DNA of 64,000 nucleotides from Nonomuraea typhae. Lineage in GTDB: Bacteria; Actinomycetota; Actinomycetes; Streptosporangiales; Streptosporangiaceae. Below are positions 37,738 through 46,199 of the stretch, piece after piece. Each line of letters begins with the position of its first letter. Positions within the stretch are counted from its first letter, which is position 1. The DNA is taken from positions 868,001-932,000 of the forward strand of contig NZ_VRLV01000001.1 of NCBI RefSeq assembly GCF_009760925.1. Direction: 5' to 3'. The notes beneath the pieces are model-generated. The model was given only the letters and a program-made list of their open reading frames with translations, searched no databases and was not told the origin of the DNA. Both the position numbers and the translations under genes were made by a program.

Positions 37738-37775
37738 GGCGGGCGCCGGGCTCTCACCGGAGACGACCGAAGGGC

Positions 37776-38714
37776 TCATCCCGGGCGGTGCGGAGAGGTT
37801 CCCGGCCCACCACCCGTACCGATGAGGTGGTCGTAGAGCACCCGGTGCCCGCCGGGGCCCGGGTGCAGGCCGTCCACGAGGAGCTCGGGCCGGTCGCGCA
37901 GCGGCTCCCACATGTCGAGGAAGTCGACGTGATGCTCCGCGCACCAGCTCCGCACGCCCGCGCGCAGGGCCAGCGCCCGCTCCTCGGTGAATCGCAGCCC
38001 CTCGTAGTCCCGCGTGCGCGTCTCGTCGAGCCACGCCGGCCCCAGGACGACGAGCCGCGCGTTGCGTGACAGGACCGTGGCGGCCAGCGCGCCGAGATGG
38101 CCCGCCCAGCCGTCCTCCTGCCGGGCCGAGTCGTTGACGCCCGCCGCCACCAGGACGGTGTCCGGCAGGCGCGGCGCCAGGACCGCGGGCGCCTGCGCGC
38201 TGACGTCGGCCAGCGTGCTGCCGGGAACGGCCAGGTGGAAGACGCGGTGCTCGGCCTCGTCCGCCGCGATGTGCGCGGCGGCCAGCCGGCCCGCCCACCC
38301 GCCGCCCGGATCGGAGCGGCCGTAGGCGATGCTGTCACCCATGATCACGATGCGCGCGGCCGGGCGCAGCGGCCGCGCGTCCACGTAGGCCCAGGCGCTC
38401 TCGCCGGAGGCCAGCAGCACCCGCCGCCGCACGTAGTCGTCGACCTCGTAGGCGTCGGCCGCGGCGAGGTCCTCGCCGGTGAGGCGCAGCACGCCGCCCT
38501 CGACCTCGGCGCCGATCTTCCGCGCCAGGGTCAGGTGCACGTCGAGCCCGCTCGTGGCGATCACCGACGGGTCCGTGATCGTCAGCGGCCTGGTCGTGTA
38601 GCCCGTCAGGGACGCCGGAGAGACGGGTACGGCCCGGCCGAACAACGCCTTCTGCACCCGTTCGTCGAGAAGCGTGCCGAAGGAGAACAGGTTGTGGGAC
38701 ACCGTGCGCGCCAT
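37776..38714 (-). CDS. GGCT-like / SGNH hydrolase fusion protein
   Basis: The 312-residue protein joins two domains. Residues 1-115 look like an AIG2/gamma-glutamylcyclotransferase fold: FSFGTLLDERVQKALFGR at the start and AADAYEVDDYVRRRV holding the likely catalytic Glu, followed by AWAYV. Residues 117-312 are an SGNH (GDSL) esterase with block I IMGDSIAYG, Gly block VPGSTLAD, Asn block AGVNDSARQ and the Asp-His pair in DGLHPGPGGH. No signal peptide is seen. The fusion suggests a two-step hydrolytic function on one substrate, for example removing a gamma-glutamyl and an ester group, but that is inference. Confidence 0.8.
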   Translation of the reverse strand: MARTVSHNLFSFGTLLDERVQKALFGRAVPVSPASLTGYTTRPLTITDPSVIATSGLDVHLTLARKIGAEVEGGVLRLTGEDLAAADAYEVDDYVRRRVLLASGESAWAYVDARPLRPAARIVIMGDSIAYGRSDPGGGWAGRLAAAHIAADEAEHRVFHLAVPGSTLADVSAQAPAVLAPRLPDTVLVAAGVNDSARQEDGWAGHLGALAATVLSRNARLVVLGPAWLDETRTRDYEGLRFTEERALALRAGVRSWCAEHHVDFLDMWEPLRDRPELLVDGLHPGPGGHRVLYDHLIGTGGGPGTSPHRPG

Positions 38715-38773
38715 GCCCTTTCCGCCGAGAACGACCAGGTCATCCTACGTGTTCGGCCGCCGGCGGCTATCCT

Positions 38774-39982
38774 GTGCCGGTGTCACCGCAGCAAGCCCAG
38801 ACCGAGCGCTGGTTCGTCCGCCACGGCGTGCCCACGATGATCGAGGGCTACGCCTTCGCCGGCCACGTGCTGCCCCGGATGGTGCCGTCCCTGGCGTTCT
38901 TCGCGCTGGTGTCGCTGCTGTGGCTGGTGCCGGTCAGGACCATCGGCTCCGGGTGGTGGATCCTGCTCGGCTGGGTGATCGTGGTGGCGGCAGCCGTACG
39001 CCTGGTGGGGTCGGTCTCGGCCCGGCGGCGCGTGCGCTTCTCGCCGGGGGCCACCGTCGTGGTCCTCGTCCTCTTCGGGCTGATGCCCTTCACCGTGCCG
39101 CTGCTGCAGGTGGCCGTGGACGGCGCCATCACGCCACCGCCCGGCGGGCGGCTCATCGGCGTGCTCGGGTTCGTGGTGTTCTTCGCCGGCGTCTTCGTCC
39201 TGACCATGCTGGGCACCACCTACGGACTCGGCGCGCTGCTCGGCCGGGCGCTCCGGCGCACCCTCGCCGACCTGCGCAACAGCGTCCACCTGGTCGGCCG
39301 GGCGCTGCCCGCGCTGCTGTTCGTCACGTTGTTCCTGTTCTTCACCGGCGAGCTCTGGCAGGCCGTCAACCGGCTCGACTGGTGGCGGCTCACGCTCGTC
39401 GTGGTCCTGTTCGCCGTGGTCGCGGTGCTCGCCGCCGCCTCCCGCCTGCGCGAGGAGATCGGCCGCGTCGAGCAGGACTTCAGCCCGTCGCGCCTGCGGT
39501 CGGCCTGCCGGGGCACGCCGCTGGCCGGCGCGCCGATCGACGAGCTGACCCGCGACGGCACGCTGGCCGCGGTCCCGCTCACCGGCCGCCAGGTCCGCAA
39601 CCTGCTGCTGATGCTGGCCATCCGCCAGCTCGTGCAGGCGGCCGTCCTGGGGGTGGCCCTGTTTACCTTCTTCCTCGTGCTCGGCATCCTCATGGTCACC
39701 CCGGAGACGGCCGAGCAGTGGATCGGCGCCAAGCCCGTGCCCTCGCCCCTCATCCCCCTGCTGCCGGTGGCGTTGCTGCGCATCGCGACGTTGTTCGCCG
39801 GGTTCGGGGCCATGTACTTCGTGGTCACCTCGATGAGCGACGGCGACCATCGCCAGCAGTTCTTCGCGCCCATCATCGACAAGATCGAACGCGCGCTGGC
39901 CGTCCGCGCGGTCTACCTCGCCGTCATTGAAGATGATCGCTCGAGCCGCCCAGCGGCTCCCGGACGAAGTGCGCCGGGGTGA
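38774..39982 (+). CDS. polytopic membrane protein, unknown
   Basis: The 402-residue product has about seven hydrophobic helices, for instance VLPRMVPSLAFFALVSLLWL, VVVLVLFGLMPFTVPLL, GVLGFVVFFAGVFVLTML and LLFVTLFLFFTGELW. A cytoplasmic stretch (about 225-285) carries EEIGRVEQDFSPSRL. GTG 38774 is used; GTG 38780 is equally possible. No motif gives a function. The C-terminus overlaps the convergent DUF6461-like gene by 59 bp, so its last about 20 residues are antisense to that gene. Confidence 0.65.
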   Translation: MPVSPQQAQTERWFVRHGVPTMIEGYAFAGHVLPRMVPSLAFFALVSLLWLVPVRTIGSGWWILLGWVIVVAAAVRLVGSVSARRRVRFSPGATVVVLVLFGLMPFTVPLLQVAVDGAITPPPGGRLIGVLGFVVFFAGVFVLTMLGTTYGLGALLGRALRRTLADLRNSVHLVGRALPALLFVTLFLFFTGELWQAVNRLDWWRLTLVVVLFAVVAVLAAASRLREEIGRVEQDFSPSRLRSACRGTPLAGAPIDELTRDGTLAAVPLTGRQVRNLLLMLAIRQLVQAAVLGVALFTFFLVLGILMVTPETAEQWIGAKPVPSPLIPLLPVALLRIATLFAGFGAMYFVVTSMSDGDHRQQFFAPIIDKIERALAVRAVYLAVIEDDRSSRPAAPGRSAPG

Positions 39983-40484
39983 ACCGCACCCCGGTGGCGC
40001 GGGCGGCCAGGGCGAGCGCCTTGGGCACAGGGTCCTCGGTGCGATCGTCGCGATCCAGGCCCAGCTCCTTCAGGTAGGCGATCAGGTGCTGGGGCACTTC
40101 TCCGTCGCGGTAGGTGTAGGCGTACGGGGAGAACCTGACGATCCGCTCGCCGTCGGCGAAGAGGGCGACGTCATCGCTCTTGACGGTGAAGAAGACGAGG
40201 GCCGTCGTCGTGTCCTGCGACAACCTTTTCTGCGTCTCCGTCAGCGACGTGCCCCATCCGTAGTCGGCGAGGACCGTCCCGCCGTCGGCCTCGTAGGCGG
40301 CGACACCGAACTCGCCCGCCACGTTTCCCGGGACGACGCCGCTCCGGCCCAGGGCTTCCTCCGGGCTGAGCCCCCGGGCGAAGGTGACGCAGAGCCAGGT
40401 GTCACCGGCGCCGTCACCGAACTCGTCATGAAGCCAGGCATACTCATTGCTCACCCTCCGAATTCTGTCCGGCGGGACCGACAA
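39924..40484 (-). CDS. DUF6461-like actinobacterial protein
   Basis: The 186-residue protein reads YAWLHDEFGDGAGDTWLCVTF followed by RGLSPEEALGR, close to the N-terminal block of DUF6461 proteins, which are frequent in actinomycetes and often linked to toxin or defence loci. A beta-rich part with ALVFFTVKSDDVALFADGE follows. Start is uncertain: ATG 40484 or GTG 40451. It has no signal peptide. Its 3' end overlaps the preceding convergent gene. The biochemical role is unknown. Confidence 0.55.
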   Translation of the reverse strand: MSVPPDRIRRVSNEYAWLHDEFGDGAGDTWLCVTFARGLSPEEALGRSGVVPGNVAGEFGVAAYEADGGTVLADYGWGTSLTETQKRLSQDTTTALVFFTVKSDDVALFADGERIVRFSPYAYTYRDGEVPQHLIAYLKELGLDRDDRTEDPVPKALALAARATGVRFTPAHFVREPLGGSSDHLQ

Positions 40485-40505
40485 TCCGCGGAGGCGGCGG
40501 GCGGG

Positions 40506-41300
40506 TCAGGCGGGCACGTCCCACGGTGACTGCGGCAGGACGTCCCCGGTCTCCAGCAGCGACTTCAGGTTCGCCAGTACGGCGGGCCAGCCGTGTGCGA
40601 TGCCGCGGTACATGTCCTGGTTCGGCAGGTTCTCGTGGGTCACGGTGAGGCGGACGATGTCCTGGTGCGGTTCGAGCAGGAAGGTGACGACCGACGGGTC
40701 ACGCCTGCCCACCTCCTCCGGGCTGTCCTCGAACGTGATGACCAGCCGCTTCGGCGGCTCCGTCGCCAGCACCTCGCCGACGACGTCGGCGGCGTCCGAG
40801 CCGTCGGTGCGCCGGTGCTCCCAGGGTGAGCCGGGCTGCCAGTCGGAGACGTTGGCGTGCCCCCAGTAGCGGGCGGTGAGGTCGGCGTCGGTCAGGGCCT
40901 GCCACACCTGCTCCGCGCTCGCGCGGATGTAGGTGACGTACACGTAGGCCGGGATGGTGGTGGTGCTCATGGCTTGCTCCTCTGCCTCGTTCTTGATGGC
41001 CGCCAGCATCTGCAGGCGGGGTCGGTCGAAGGCCGCGATCCAGCGCTGCTCGATCTCGTGGATGGGCACGGGGTTGAGGTAGTGCAGGCGTTCCCGGCCC
41101 CGCCGGACGACGGTGACCAGGCTGGCGCGCTGCAGGATGTCGAGATGTTGTGTCGCCGACTGGCGGGCCATGCCCAGGCGTTCGCACAGCTCGCTCAGCG
41201 TCTGGCCGTTGGTCTCCCGCAGGCGGTCGAGCAGCAGGCGCCGCGTGGAGTCGGCCAGCGCTTTGAAGACCAGGTCCATCTGGGTGGGTTCGGGCGTCAC
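40506..41300 (-). CDS. ArsR family regulator fused to an SRPBCC (AHSA1) domain
   Basis: The 264-residue protein has an N-terminal winged helix of ArsR type (FKALADSTRRLLLDRLRE, LSELCERLGMARQSATQH, LQRASLVTVVRRGRERLHYL; residues 8-80) followed from about residue 120 by an AHSA1-type SRPBCC domain (YVYVTYIRASAEQVWQALTD, VITFEDSPEEVG, GWPAVLANLKSLLETGD). Usually the two are separate adjacent genes; here a linker with IKNEAEEQAMS joins them, and the internal ATG suggests fusion by loss of the intergenic stop. The SRPBCC pocket could sense a ligand that controls DNA binding. A perfect operator lies 9 bp upstream of the start. Confidence 0.85.
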   Translation of the reverse strand: MTPEPTQMDLVFKALADSTRRLLLDRLRETNGQTLSELCERLGMARQSATQHLDILQRASLVTVVRRGRERLHYLNPVPIHEIEQRWIAAFDRPRLQMLAAIKNEAEEQAMSTTTIPAYVYVTYIRASAEQVWQALTDADLTARYWGHANVSDWQPGSPWEHRRTDGSDAADVVGEVLATEPPKRLVITFEDSPEEVGRRDPSVVTFLLEPHQDIVRLTVTHENLPNQDMYRGIAHGWPAVLANLKSLLETGDVLPQSPWDVPA

Positions 41301-41308
41301 GTCTCCAT

Positions 41309-41330
41309 TATGCAGGTAAATACCTGCATA
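41309..41330. promoter_or_regulatory. ArsR operator, 10-bp perfect inverted repeat
   Basis: TATGCAGGTA (41309-41318) and TACCTGCATA (41321-41330) are exact reverse complements around AA, immediately upstream of the ArsR-SRPBCC start at 41300 (minus strand). CATAAT inside it could be the -10 box. Autorepression by the fusion protein is the natural reading. Confidence 0.7.
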
Positions 41331-41345
41331 TCGTCAAGAGGCCGG

Positions 41346-41984
41346 TCAGCCGGTCACCAGATCGGCGACCAGGTTGATGGTCGTGGCGAGGATGCTGGTG
41401 CCGAAGACGTAGGACAGCAGGCAGTGCCGCAGGACGACGGCGCGGATGGCGCGGCTGGACACGCCGGTGTCGGAGACCTGGTAGGTCATCCCGAGGTTGT
41501 AGCTGAAGTACAGGAAGTCGCGGTACGCCGGAGGGTCGGGGGAGTTGAAGTCGATGCCGCCCGCGGGCGCCCGGTAGTAGAGGTAGGCGTAGCGGGCGCA
41601 GTACATGAGGTGCAGGGCGGCCCAGGCCATGAAGACCCCGCCCAGGGCGGTGGCGGCCGCGGCGTGGCCCGGGTCGTCGCGGCCGACCACGAGCAGGATG
41701 CCGATCGCGACCAGGCAGCCGAGCGCGGAGGTGACGATGACGAGCTCCTCCAGGAACGGCTGGAAGTCCTCGCGCTGGGTGTTGGCCCGGGTGGCGGCCG
41801 CGTCCATCGGCCACAGCACGATCCAGCCCGCGGTGACGAACGTGGCCTCCGCGGTCGCGATGCCGGCCAGCAGGCCGAGGGGCGGCGCCTGCGTGGCGAG
41901 GCCGATGGTCACGCCCGTGACGCCGCCGATCGCCGCGGCGAGGATCAGCCGGAGGACCGACGACGTCGGGTGCGAGATCTTCAT
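41346..41984 (-). CDS. DUF1345 membrane protein
   Basis: The 212-residue protein has five hydrophobic segments and the DUF1345 features [18 protein letters not shown] near 70 and [20 protein letters not shown] near 155, the last motif being diagnostic. The segment [18 protein letters not shown] follows. The function of DUF1345 is unknown. It lies upstream of the ArsR-SRPBCC gene on the same strand, separated by the ArsR operator. Confidence 0.85.
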   Translation of the reverse strand: MKISHPTSSVLRLILAAAIGGVTGVTIGLATQAPPLGLLAGIATAEATFVTAGWIVLWPMDAAATRANTQREDFQPFLEELVIVTSALGCLVAIGILLVVGRDDPGHAAAATALGGVFMAWAALHLMYCARYAYLYYRAPAGGIDFNSPDPPAYRDFLYFSYNLGMTYQVSDTGVSSRAIRAVVLRHCLLSYVFGTSILATTINLVADLVTG

Positions 41985-42072
41985 GCGGCCTCACGTGCCG
42001 CCCGTGCCGTGCCGTACGCCATGAAGGGATCTTCGCCGGGCACGCGCGGGAAATCGAGGTCCCTCGCCGTCG

Positions 42073-43386
42073 TCAGCCCGTTCCGAAGAGGGCGTTGACC
42101 TGGGTGTTGGCGGTGGTGAGGGCGTCGGCGGCGGGCTTCTCGCCGAGCCATACCTCCTCGAGCGCGGTGGAGACGATCTCGTTGATCTGGTCGGCGTGGT
42201 CGCTGACCGGCAGCAGGTAGAGGGCGTCCGGGTCGTCGGCCTGCTCGACGAAGAGCTTGACGTCGCGCCCCGCGGCCTCGTGGGCCTTGAGCGCCTTGGC
42301 GGCCGACGGGGTGATCGCGGGGAAGACGACCGCGCTCTCGGCGACGATGTCCTGGCAGGCGGGCGAGCCGAGGAACTTCACCCACTTCCAGGCGGCGTCC
42401 TTGTGCTTGGTGCCGGAGTAGATCGTGTCGGCCAGGCCGTTGAACGCGGTCTTGCGGCCCTGCGGCCCCTTCGGCAGCGGCGCGAAGGCGAACTTCTGCT
42501 CCTTGGACCCCAGATAGGTGGTGATCATCCACGAGCCGGTCATCCCGAGCGCGCCCTTGCCGGCGTCCAGGACCGCGTCCACCCCGAGCGAGCTGGTCTT
42601 GTCGTACGGCGGCGCATACCCCTTCTCGATCAGCCGCCGGAACCAGGCCGCGGTCTCGGCCAGCTTCGGGCTGTCGTAGAAGTACCTGGTGCCGAACGGG
42701 TTCTTGTCGATGAAGGAGAACCCGTTGGAGACGGCCAGGTTGCCCCAGGAGTTCTGCCCCTGGGAGCCGTCGTTGAGCTCGGGGACGATGCCGTGGACCG
42801 CGACCTCGGTCTTGTCGAAGCCCGGTTCGTCGCCGCGTTTGCCGTTCTTGTCCACGGTCAGCCGGGCGATGGCCTTCTCGAACGTGCCCCCGTCGGCCGG
42901 GTTCCAGGTCAGGTCCGACAGGTCGACGCCGGCCTTCTCGGCCAGTTCCCTGTTGTAGACGACGGCCATCGTGTCCCAGTCCTTGGGCAGGCCGTACCGC
43001 CGGCCGTCCTTCACCCACGCCTCGGCGAGGCCCGGCCGGTAGATCGACAGGTCCACCTTGTCGGCCTCGGCCAGCGGCTGAAGGTCCATGAGCTGGCCGT
43101 TGGCGGCGAACTGCGGGTAGTACGACGCCTGCATGGTGATGACGTCGGGGGCGCCGCCGGCGACCATCTGGGTGGTGAGGTTCTGCCAGTACTGGTCCCA
43201 GGCGTGCTGCGAGATCTTGACGGTGATCCCGGGGTTGGCCTTGGTGAAGGCGTCCGCGCACTTCTGGTAGGCGGGCTGCTGGAGGTCGTCCCAGAGGCCG
43301 TAGGTGAGGGTGACGCCACCCGAGCTCTGCCCGCCGCTGCCGCATCCGGCGGCGAGCAGCAGAAGCACCAAAAGCCCTCTCTTCAT
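42073..43386 (-). CDS. sugar ABC transporter substrate-binding lipoprotein
   Basis: The 437-residue protein begins MKRGLLVLLLLAAGCGSGG, a lipoprotein signal with lipobox LAAGC. Family-1 binding-protein features include VTLTYGLWDDLQQPAYQK, VITMQASYYPQFAANGQLMD and WKWVKFLGSPACQDIVAES. It is the last gene of an operon 45182-42073 with two permeases, transcribed away from the PfkB/GH4 genes. The combination suggests uptake of an oligosaccharide later split by the GH4 enzyme. No ATPase is encoded nearby. Confidence 0.92.
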   Translation of the reverse strand: MKRGLLVLLLLAAGCGSGGQSSGGVTLTYGLWDDLQQPAYQKCADAFTKANPGITVKISQHAWDQYWQNLTTQMVAGGAPDVITMQASYYPQFAANGQLMDLQPLAEADKVDLSIYRPGLAEAWVKDGRRYGLPKDWDTMAVVYNRELAEKAGVDLSDLTWNPADGGTFEKAIARLTVDKNGKRGDEPGFDKTEVAVHGIVPELNDGSQGQNSWGNLAVSNGFSFIDKNPFGTRYFYDSPKLAETAAWFRRLIEKGYAPPYDKTSSLGVDAVLDAGKGALGMTGSWMITTYLGSKEQKFAFAPLPKGPQGRKTAFNGLADTIYSGTKHKDAAWKWVKFLGSPACQDIVAESAVVFPAITPSAAKALKAHEAAGRDVKLFVEQADDPDALYLLPVSDHADQINEIVSTALEEVWLGEKPAADALTTANTQVNALFGTG

Positions 43387-43389
43387 GAT

Positions 43390-44256
43390 TTATCCCTTCA
43401 TTCCGGTGAACTGGATCGAATCCACCAGGCGGCGGCCGAAGAAGGCGACGAGCAGCAGCACGGGGATCACCGACAGCACCGAGCCCGCCATGAGGCCGGT
43501 CCAGTCCGGGTGGGTGTTCGGCGACTGTTTGAGGAAGACGCCGAGGGCGGCCGTCAGCACCCGGCCCTCCTCGCCGGGCGTGACCAGCAGCGGCCACAGG
43601 TAGTCGTTCCAGGTCCAGACGGCGGTGGTGAGCGCCAGCGTGAACAGCGGGCCCTTGGTCATCGGGAGCACGACCCGCCAGAAGATCGCCCACTTGGACG
43701 CCCCGTCGATCAGCGCGGCCTGCTCGACCTCGCGCGGGAAGCCGAGGAAGAACTGGCGCAGGAAGAACACCGCGAACGGCGTCATCAGCAGCGTGGGCCC
43801 GGCCAGGCCCGCCAGGCTGTCGATCAGGCCGAGGTCCTTGACCAGCACGAAGTTGGGCAGCAGCGTGAAGATCGGCGGCACCATCAGCGCGCCGACGAAC
43901 AGGCCGAACAACGCGTCGCGGCCGGGGAAGCGCAGCCGGGCGAAGGCGTAGCCGGCCATGGCGCAGAACAGGGTCTGGCAGACCGTGACGAGGCCGGTGT
44001 AGACCATGGAGTTCCCCAGATAGCGGAAGAAGTCCAGCTCCGCCCCGGATCCGCCGGCCGCCCGCGCCTCCTCCGGGCTGACCAGCCCCAGCACCCTCTC
44101 AAAATTCAACAAAGTCGGATTTGTCGGGAAAAGGGAGGCGTTGTCCATCGGCAACTCCCGCCCGGGCGTGATCGCCGTGCGGACCATCCAGTACAGCGGG
44201 AACAACGAGACGATCACCGCGGCGATCAGGCACGCCCAGCCCAGGGCCCGCTTCAC
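43390..44256 (-). CDS. sugar ABC transporter permease, MalG type
   Basis: The 288-residue permease starts at GTG 44256, overlapping the MalF stop as GTGA. First helix GWACLIAAVIVSLFPLYWMV, EAA loop EQAALIDGASKWAIFWRVVL and the C-terminal FGRRLVDSIQFTGMKG are present. An unusually long first periplasmic loop (about 30-90) includes NPTLLNFERVLGLVSPEE. The lipoprotein gene follows after three bases. Confidence 0.93.
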   Translation of the reverse strand: MKRALGWACLIAAVIVSLFPLYWMVRTAITPGRELPMDNASLFPTNPTLLNFERVLGLVSPEEARAAGGSGAELDFFRYLGNSMVYTGLVTVCQTLFCAMAGYAFARLRFPGRDALFGLFVGALMVPPIFTLLPNFVLVKDLGLIDSLAGLAGPTLLMTPFAVFFLRQFFLGFPREVEQAALIDGASKWAIFWRVVLPMTKGPLFTLALTTAVWTWNDYLWPLLVTPGEEGRVLTAALGVFLKQSPNTHPDWTGLMAGSVLSVIPVLLLVAFFGRRLVDSIQFTGMKG

Positions 44257-45182
44257 GCGAGGTCCGACGTCGAGGCGCGCAGCAGCCGCATCTGGACGAA
44301 GGTCAGGACGCCGAGGATGAGCACCAGGCTCAGCGCCATGGCCGAGGCGTAGCCCATCTGGAAGTTCGTGAACGCCCGCTGGTAGATGTAGAGGTAGATC
44401 ACCCGCGTCGCGTTGACCGGCCCGCCGGCCGGTTTGGTGCCCACCGCGACCGTGTCGAACACCTGCACGGCCGAGATCAGCGACACCACCAGCACGAAGG
44501 CCAGGATCGGCCGCAGCAGCGGCAGCGTGATCTGGAAGAACAGCCGGATCTCCCCGGCGCCGTCGAGCGCGCTGGCCTCGTAGACGTGCTTGGGGATCAG
44601 CAGCATCCCGGCGTACAGCAGCAGCGCGGTGTACCCGGTGCCGCTCCAGGAGTTGATGACCGAGACGCTCGGCAGCGCGAGGTCCGGCGAGGTCAGGAAG
44701 CCCTGGTTGCCCAGCCCCACGCCGGTGAGCAGGTGGTTGACGAAGCCGAGGTTGGCGTCCAGCAGCCACATCCACAGCAGCGCCGTGGTGACGCCCGGCA
44801 CCAGCCAGGGGACCAGTAGCAGCGTCCGGAGCACCAGCGACCGGGTCAGCCGGTGCAGCAGCGCCGCGAGCAGCAGCCCGAGGCCCAGCTGCACGGTCAC
44901 GGTCATGACCACGTAGAGCCCGGTGACCTTCAGCGCGTTCCAGAACAGCGGGTCCCCGATCAGCCGCTCGTAGTTGTCCAGCCCGACGAACGACGGCTCG
45001 GACAGCATGTTCCAGTCGGTCAGCGACACCCAGGCGCCCCGGGCCGCGGGATACACGTAGAACAGGCCGAACCCGATCAGCACGGGTGTCAGGAAGATCA
45101 GGGCGAGCCGGCCGTCGCCGCGCTTGCGGACAGGTGGCGGGAGATGCTTGGCGGGCGCCCGCCGTACCAGCGTCGACGTCAT
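44253..45182 (-). CDS. sugar ABC transporter permease, MalF type
   Basis: The 309-residue permease begins at ATG 45182 with GGAGGTCCA just before it. It shows the helix LALIFLTPVLIGFGLFYVYP, EAA loop EASALDGAGEIRLFFQITLP and FDTVAVGTKPAGGPVNAT. It is the first gene of the transporter operon and is divergent from the PfkB kinase across a 117-bp region with a long inverted repeat, so both directions are likely co-regulated. Confidence 0.93.
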   Translation of the reverse strand: MTSTLVRRAPAKHLPPPVRKRGDGRLALIFLTPVLIGFGLFYVYPAARGAWVSLTDWNMLSEPSFVGLDNYERLIGDPLFWNALKVTGLYVVMTVTVQLGLGLLLAALLHRLTRSLVLRTLLLVPWLVPGVTTALLWMWLLDANLGFVNHLLTGVGLGNQGFLTSPDLALPSVSVINSWSGTGYTALLLYAGMLLIPKHVYEASALDGAGEIRLFFQITLPLLRPILAFVLVVSLISAVQVFDTVAVGTKPAGGPVNATRVIYLYIYQRAFTNFQMGYASAMALSLVLILGVLTFVQMRLLRASTSDLA

Positions 45183-45223
45183 TGGACCTCCAGGCGGAAA
45201 CGCGTTGCAGCCCATCATGGCTA

Positions 45224-45280
45224 CTTTCGAAACCTTGTCAATAGGCCGTAGAAACGAAAGTCTTGACAAGTTATCGAAGG
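45224..45280. promoter_or_regulatory. divergent promoter/operator, 18-bp inverted repeat
   Basis: The left arm (45224-45241) reads CTTTCGAAACCTTGTCAA and the right arm (45263-45280) TTGACAAGTTATCGAAGG; 15 of 18 positions pair. Each arm carries a TTGACA -35 box, one for the kinase gene and one for the permease gene. The DeoR protein encoded at 47444-48235 is the probable ligand. Confidence 0.6.
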
Positions 45281-45299
45281 CGCTGCGAGGGTCCAGGGC

Positions 45300-46199
45300 A
45301 TGGACTTCGACCTTCTCGTCGTCGGTGACGCCAATCCCGACGTGATCGTGGCCGGCGCGCCCAGAGCGCCCGCCTTCGGCCAGCGCGAGCAGCTCGTCGA
45401 GGCGGGGCGGCTCACCCTCGGCGGCTCCGGCGCGATCACCGCCTGCGGCGCCGCCCGGCTGGGCCTGCGCACCGCGTTCACCGGCCGGGTGGGCGACGAC
45501 GCGGCCGGCTGGTTCGTCCTGGGCGAGCTGACCCAGCGCAACGTCGACGTCTCGGGATGCGTGGTGGAGCCGGGCGCCGACACCGCCCTCACCGTGGTGC
45601 TCACCGACGGCGACGACCGGGCCATCCTCACCGCGCCCGGCTGCCTGGACCGGCTGACCGGTGCCGACATCACCACGGGTGTCACCGTCCGCTCGGCTCA
45701 CGTGCACGTCTCGTCGTACTTCCTGCACCCCCGCCTGGCCGACGGCCTCGCCGCCTACTTCCAGAGCACCGACGCCACCACCTCGCTCGACACCAACGAC
45801 GACCCCTCCGGCGCGTGGAAGGGCCTGGACGACGTGCTCGCGGTCACCGACTACTTCCTGCCGAACGACCGCGAGGCGCGGCACCTCACCGGCCACACCG
45901 ACCTCGGACGCGCCGCCCGCGAACTGGCCGCCCGCGGCACCACCCCGGTCATCAAGTGCGGCGCCGACGGCGCCCTGGCCTACGCCGACGGCGAGCTCGT
46001 GCGGGTCCCCGCCGTCCCGGCCGCGGTCGTGGACGCGGTGGGCGCCGGCGACAGCTTCAACGCCGGCTTCCTGGCCGCCCGCGCGAAGGGCCTCGACGTA
46101 CGGCGCAGCCTGGAGGTCGCCGTCCGGGCGGGAACGTTGTCCACCCGAGCCGCAGGGGGCACGGCGGCACAGGCCACCTGGGAGGAAGCCACCTCATGA
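45300..46199 (+). CDS. PfkB family sugar kinase
   Basis: The 299-residue kinase has the PfkB start DLLVVGDANPDVIVAG, the GGSGAITACGAARLG substrate site and the C-terminal signature VDAVGAGDSFNAGFLAARA with catalytic Asp (about D251). It phosphorylates a monosaccharide or nucleoside with ATP. ATG 45300 is the first codon consistent with the family start. Its stop overlaps the GH4 start by ATGA, so the sugar released by GH4 is the probable substrate and the product may be the DeoR inducer. Confidence 0.92.
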   Translation: MDFDLLVVGDANPDVIVAGAPRAPAFGQREQLVEAGRLTLGGSGAITACGAARLGLRTAFTGRVGDDAAGWFVLGELTQRNVDVSGCVVEPGADTALTVVLTDGDDRAILTAPGCLDRLTGADITTGVTVRSAHVHVSSYFLHPRLADGLAAYFQSTDATTSLDTNDDPSGAWKGLDDVLAVTDYFLPNDREARHLTGHTDLGRAARELAARGTTPVIKCGADGALAYADGELVRVPAVPAAVVDAVGAGDSFNAGFLAARAKGLDVRRSLEVAVRAGTLSTRAAGGTAAQATWEEATS

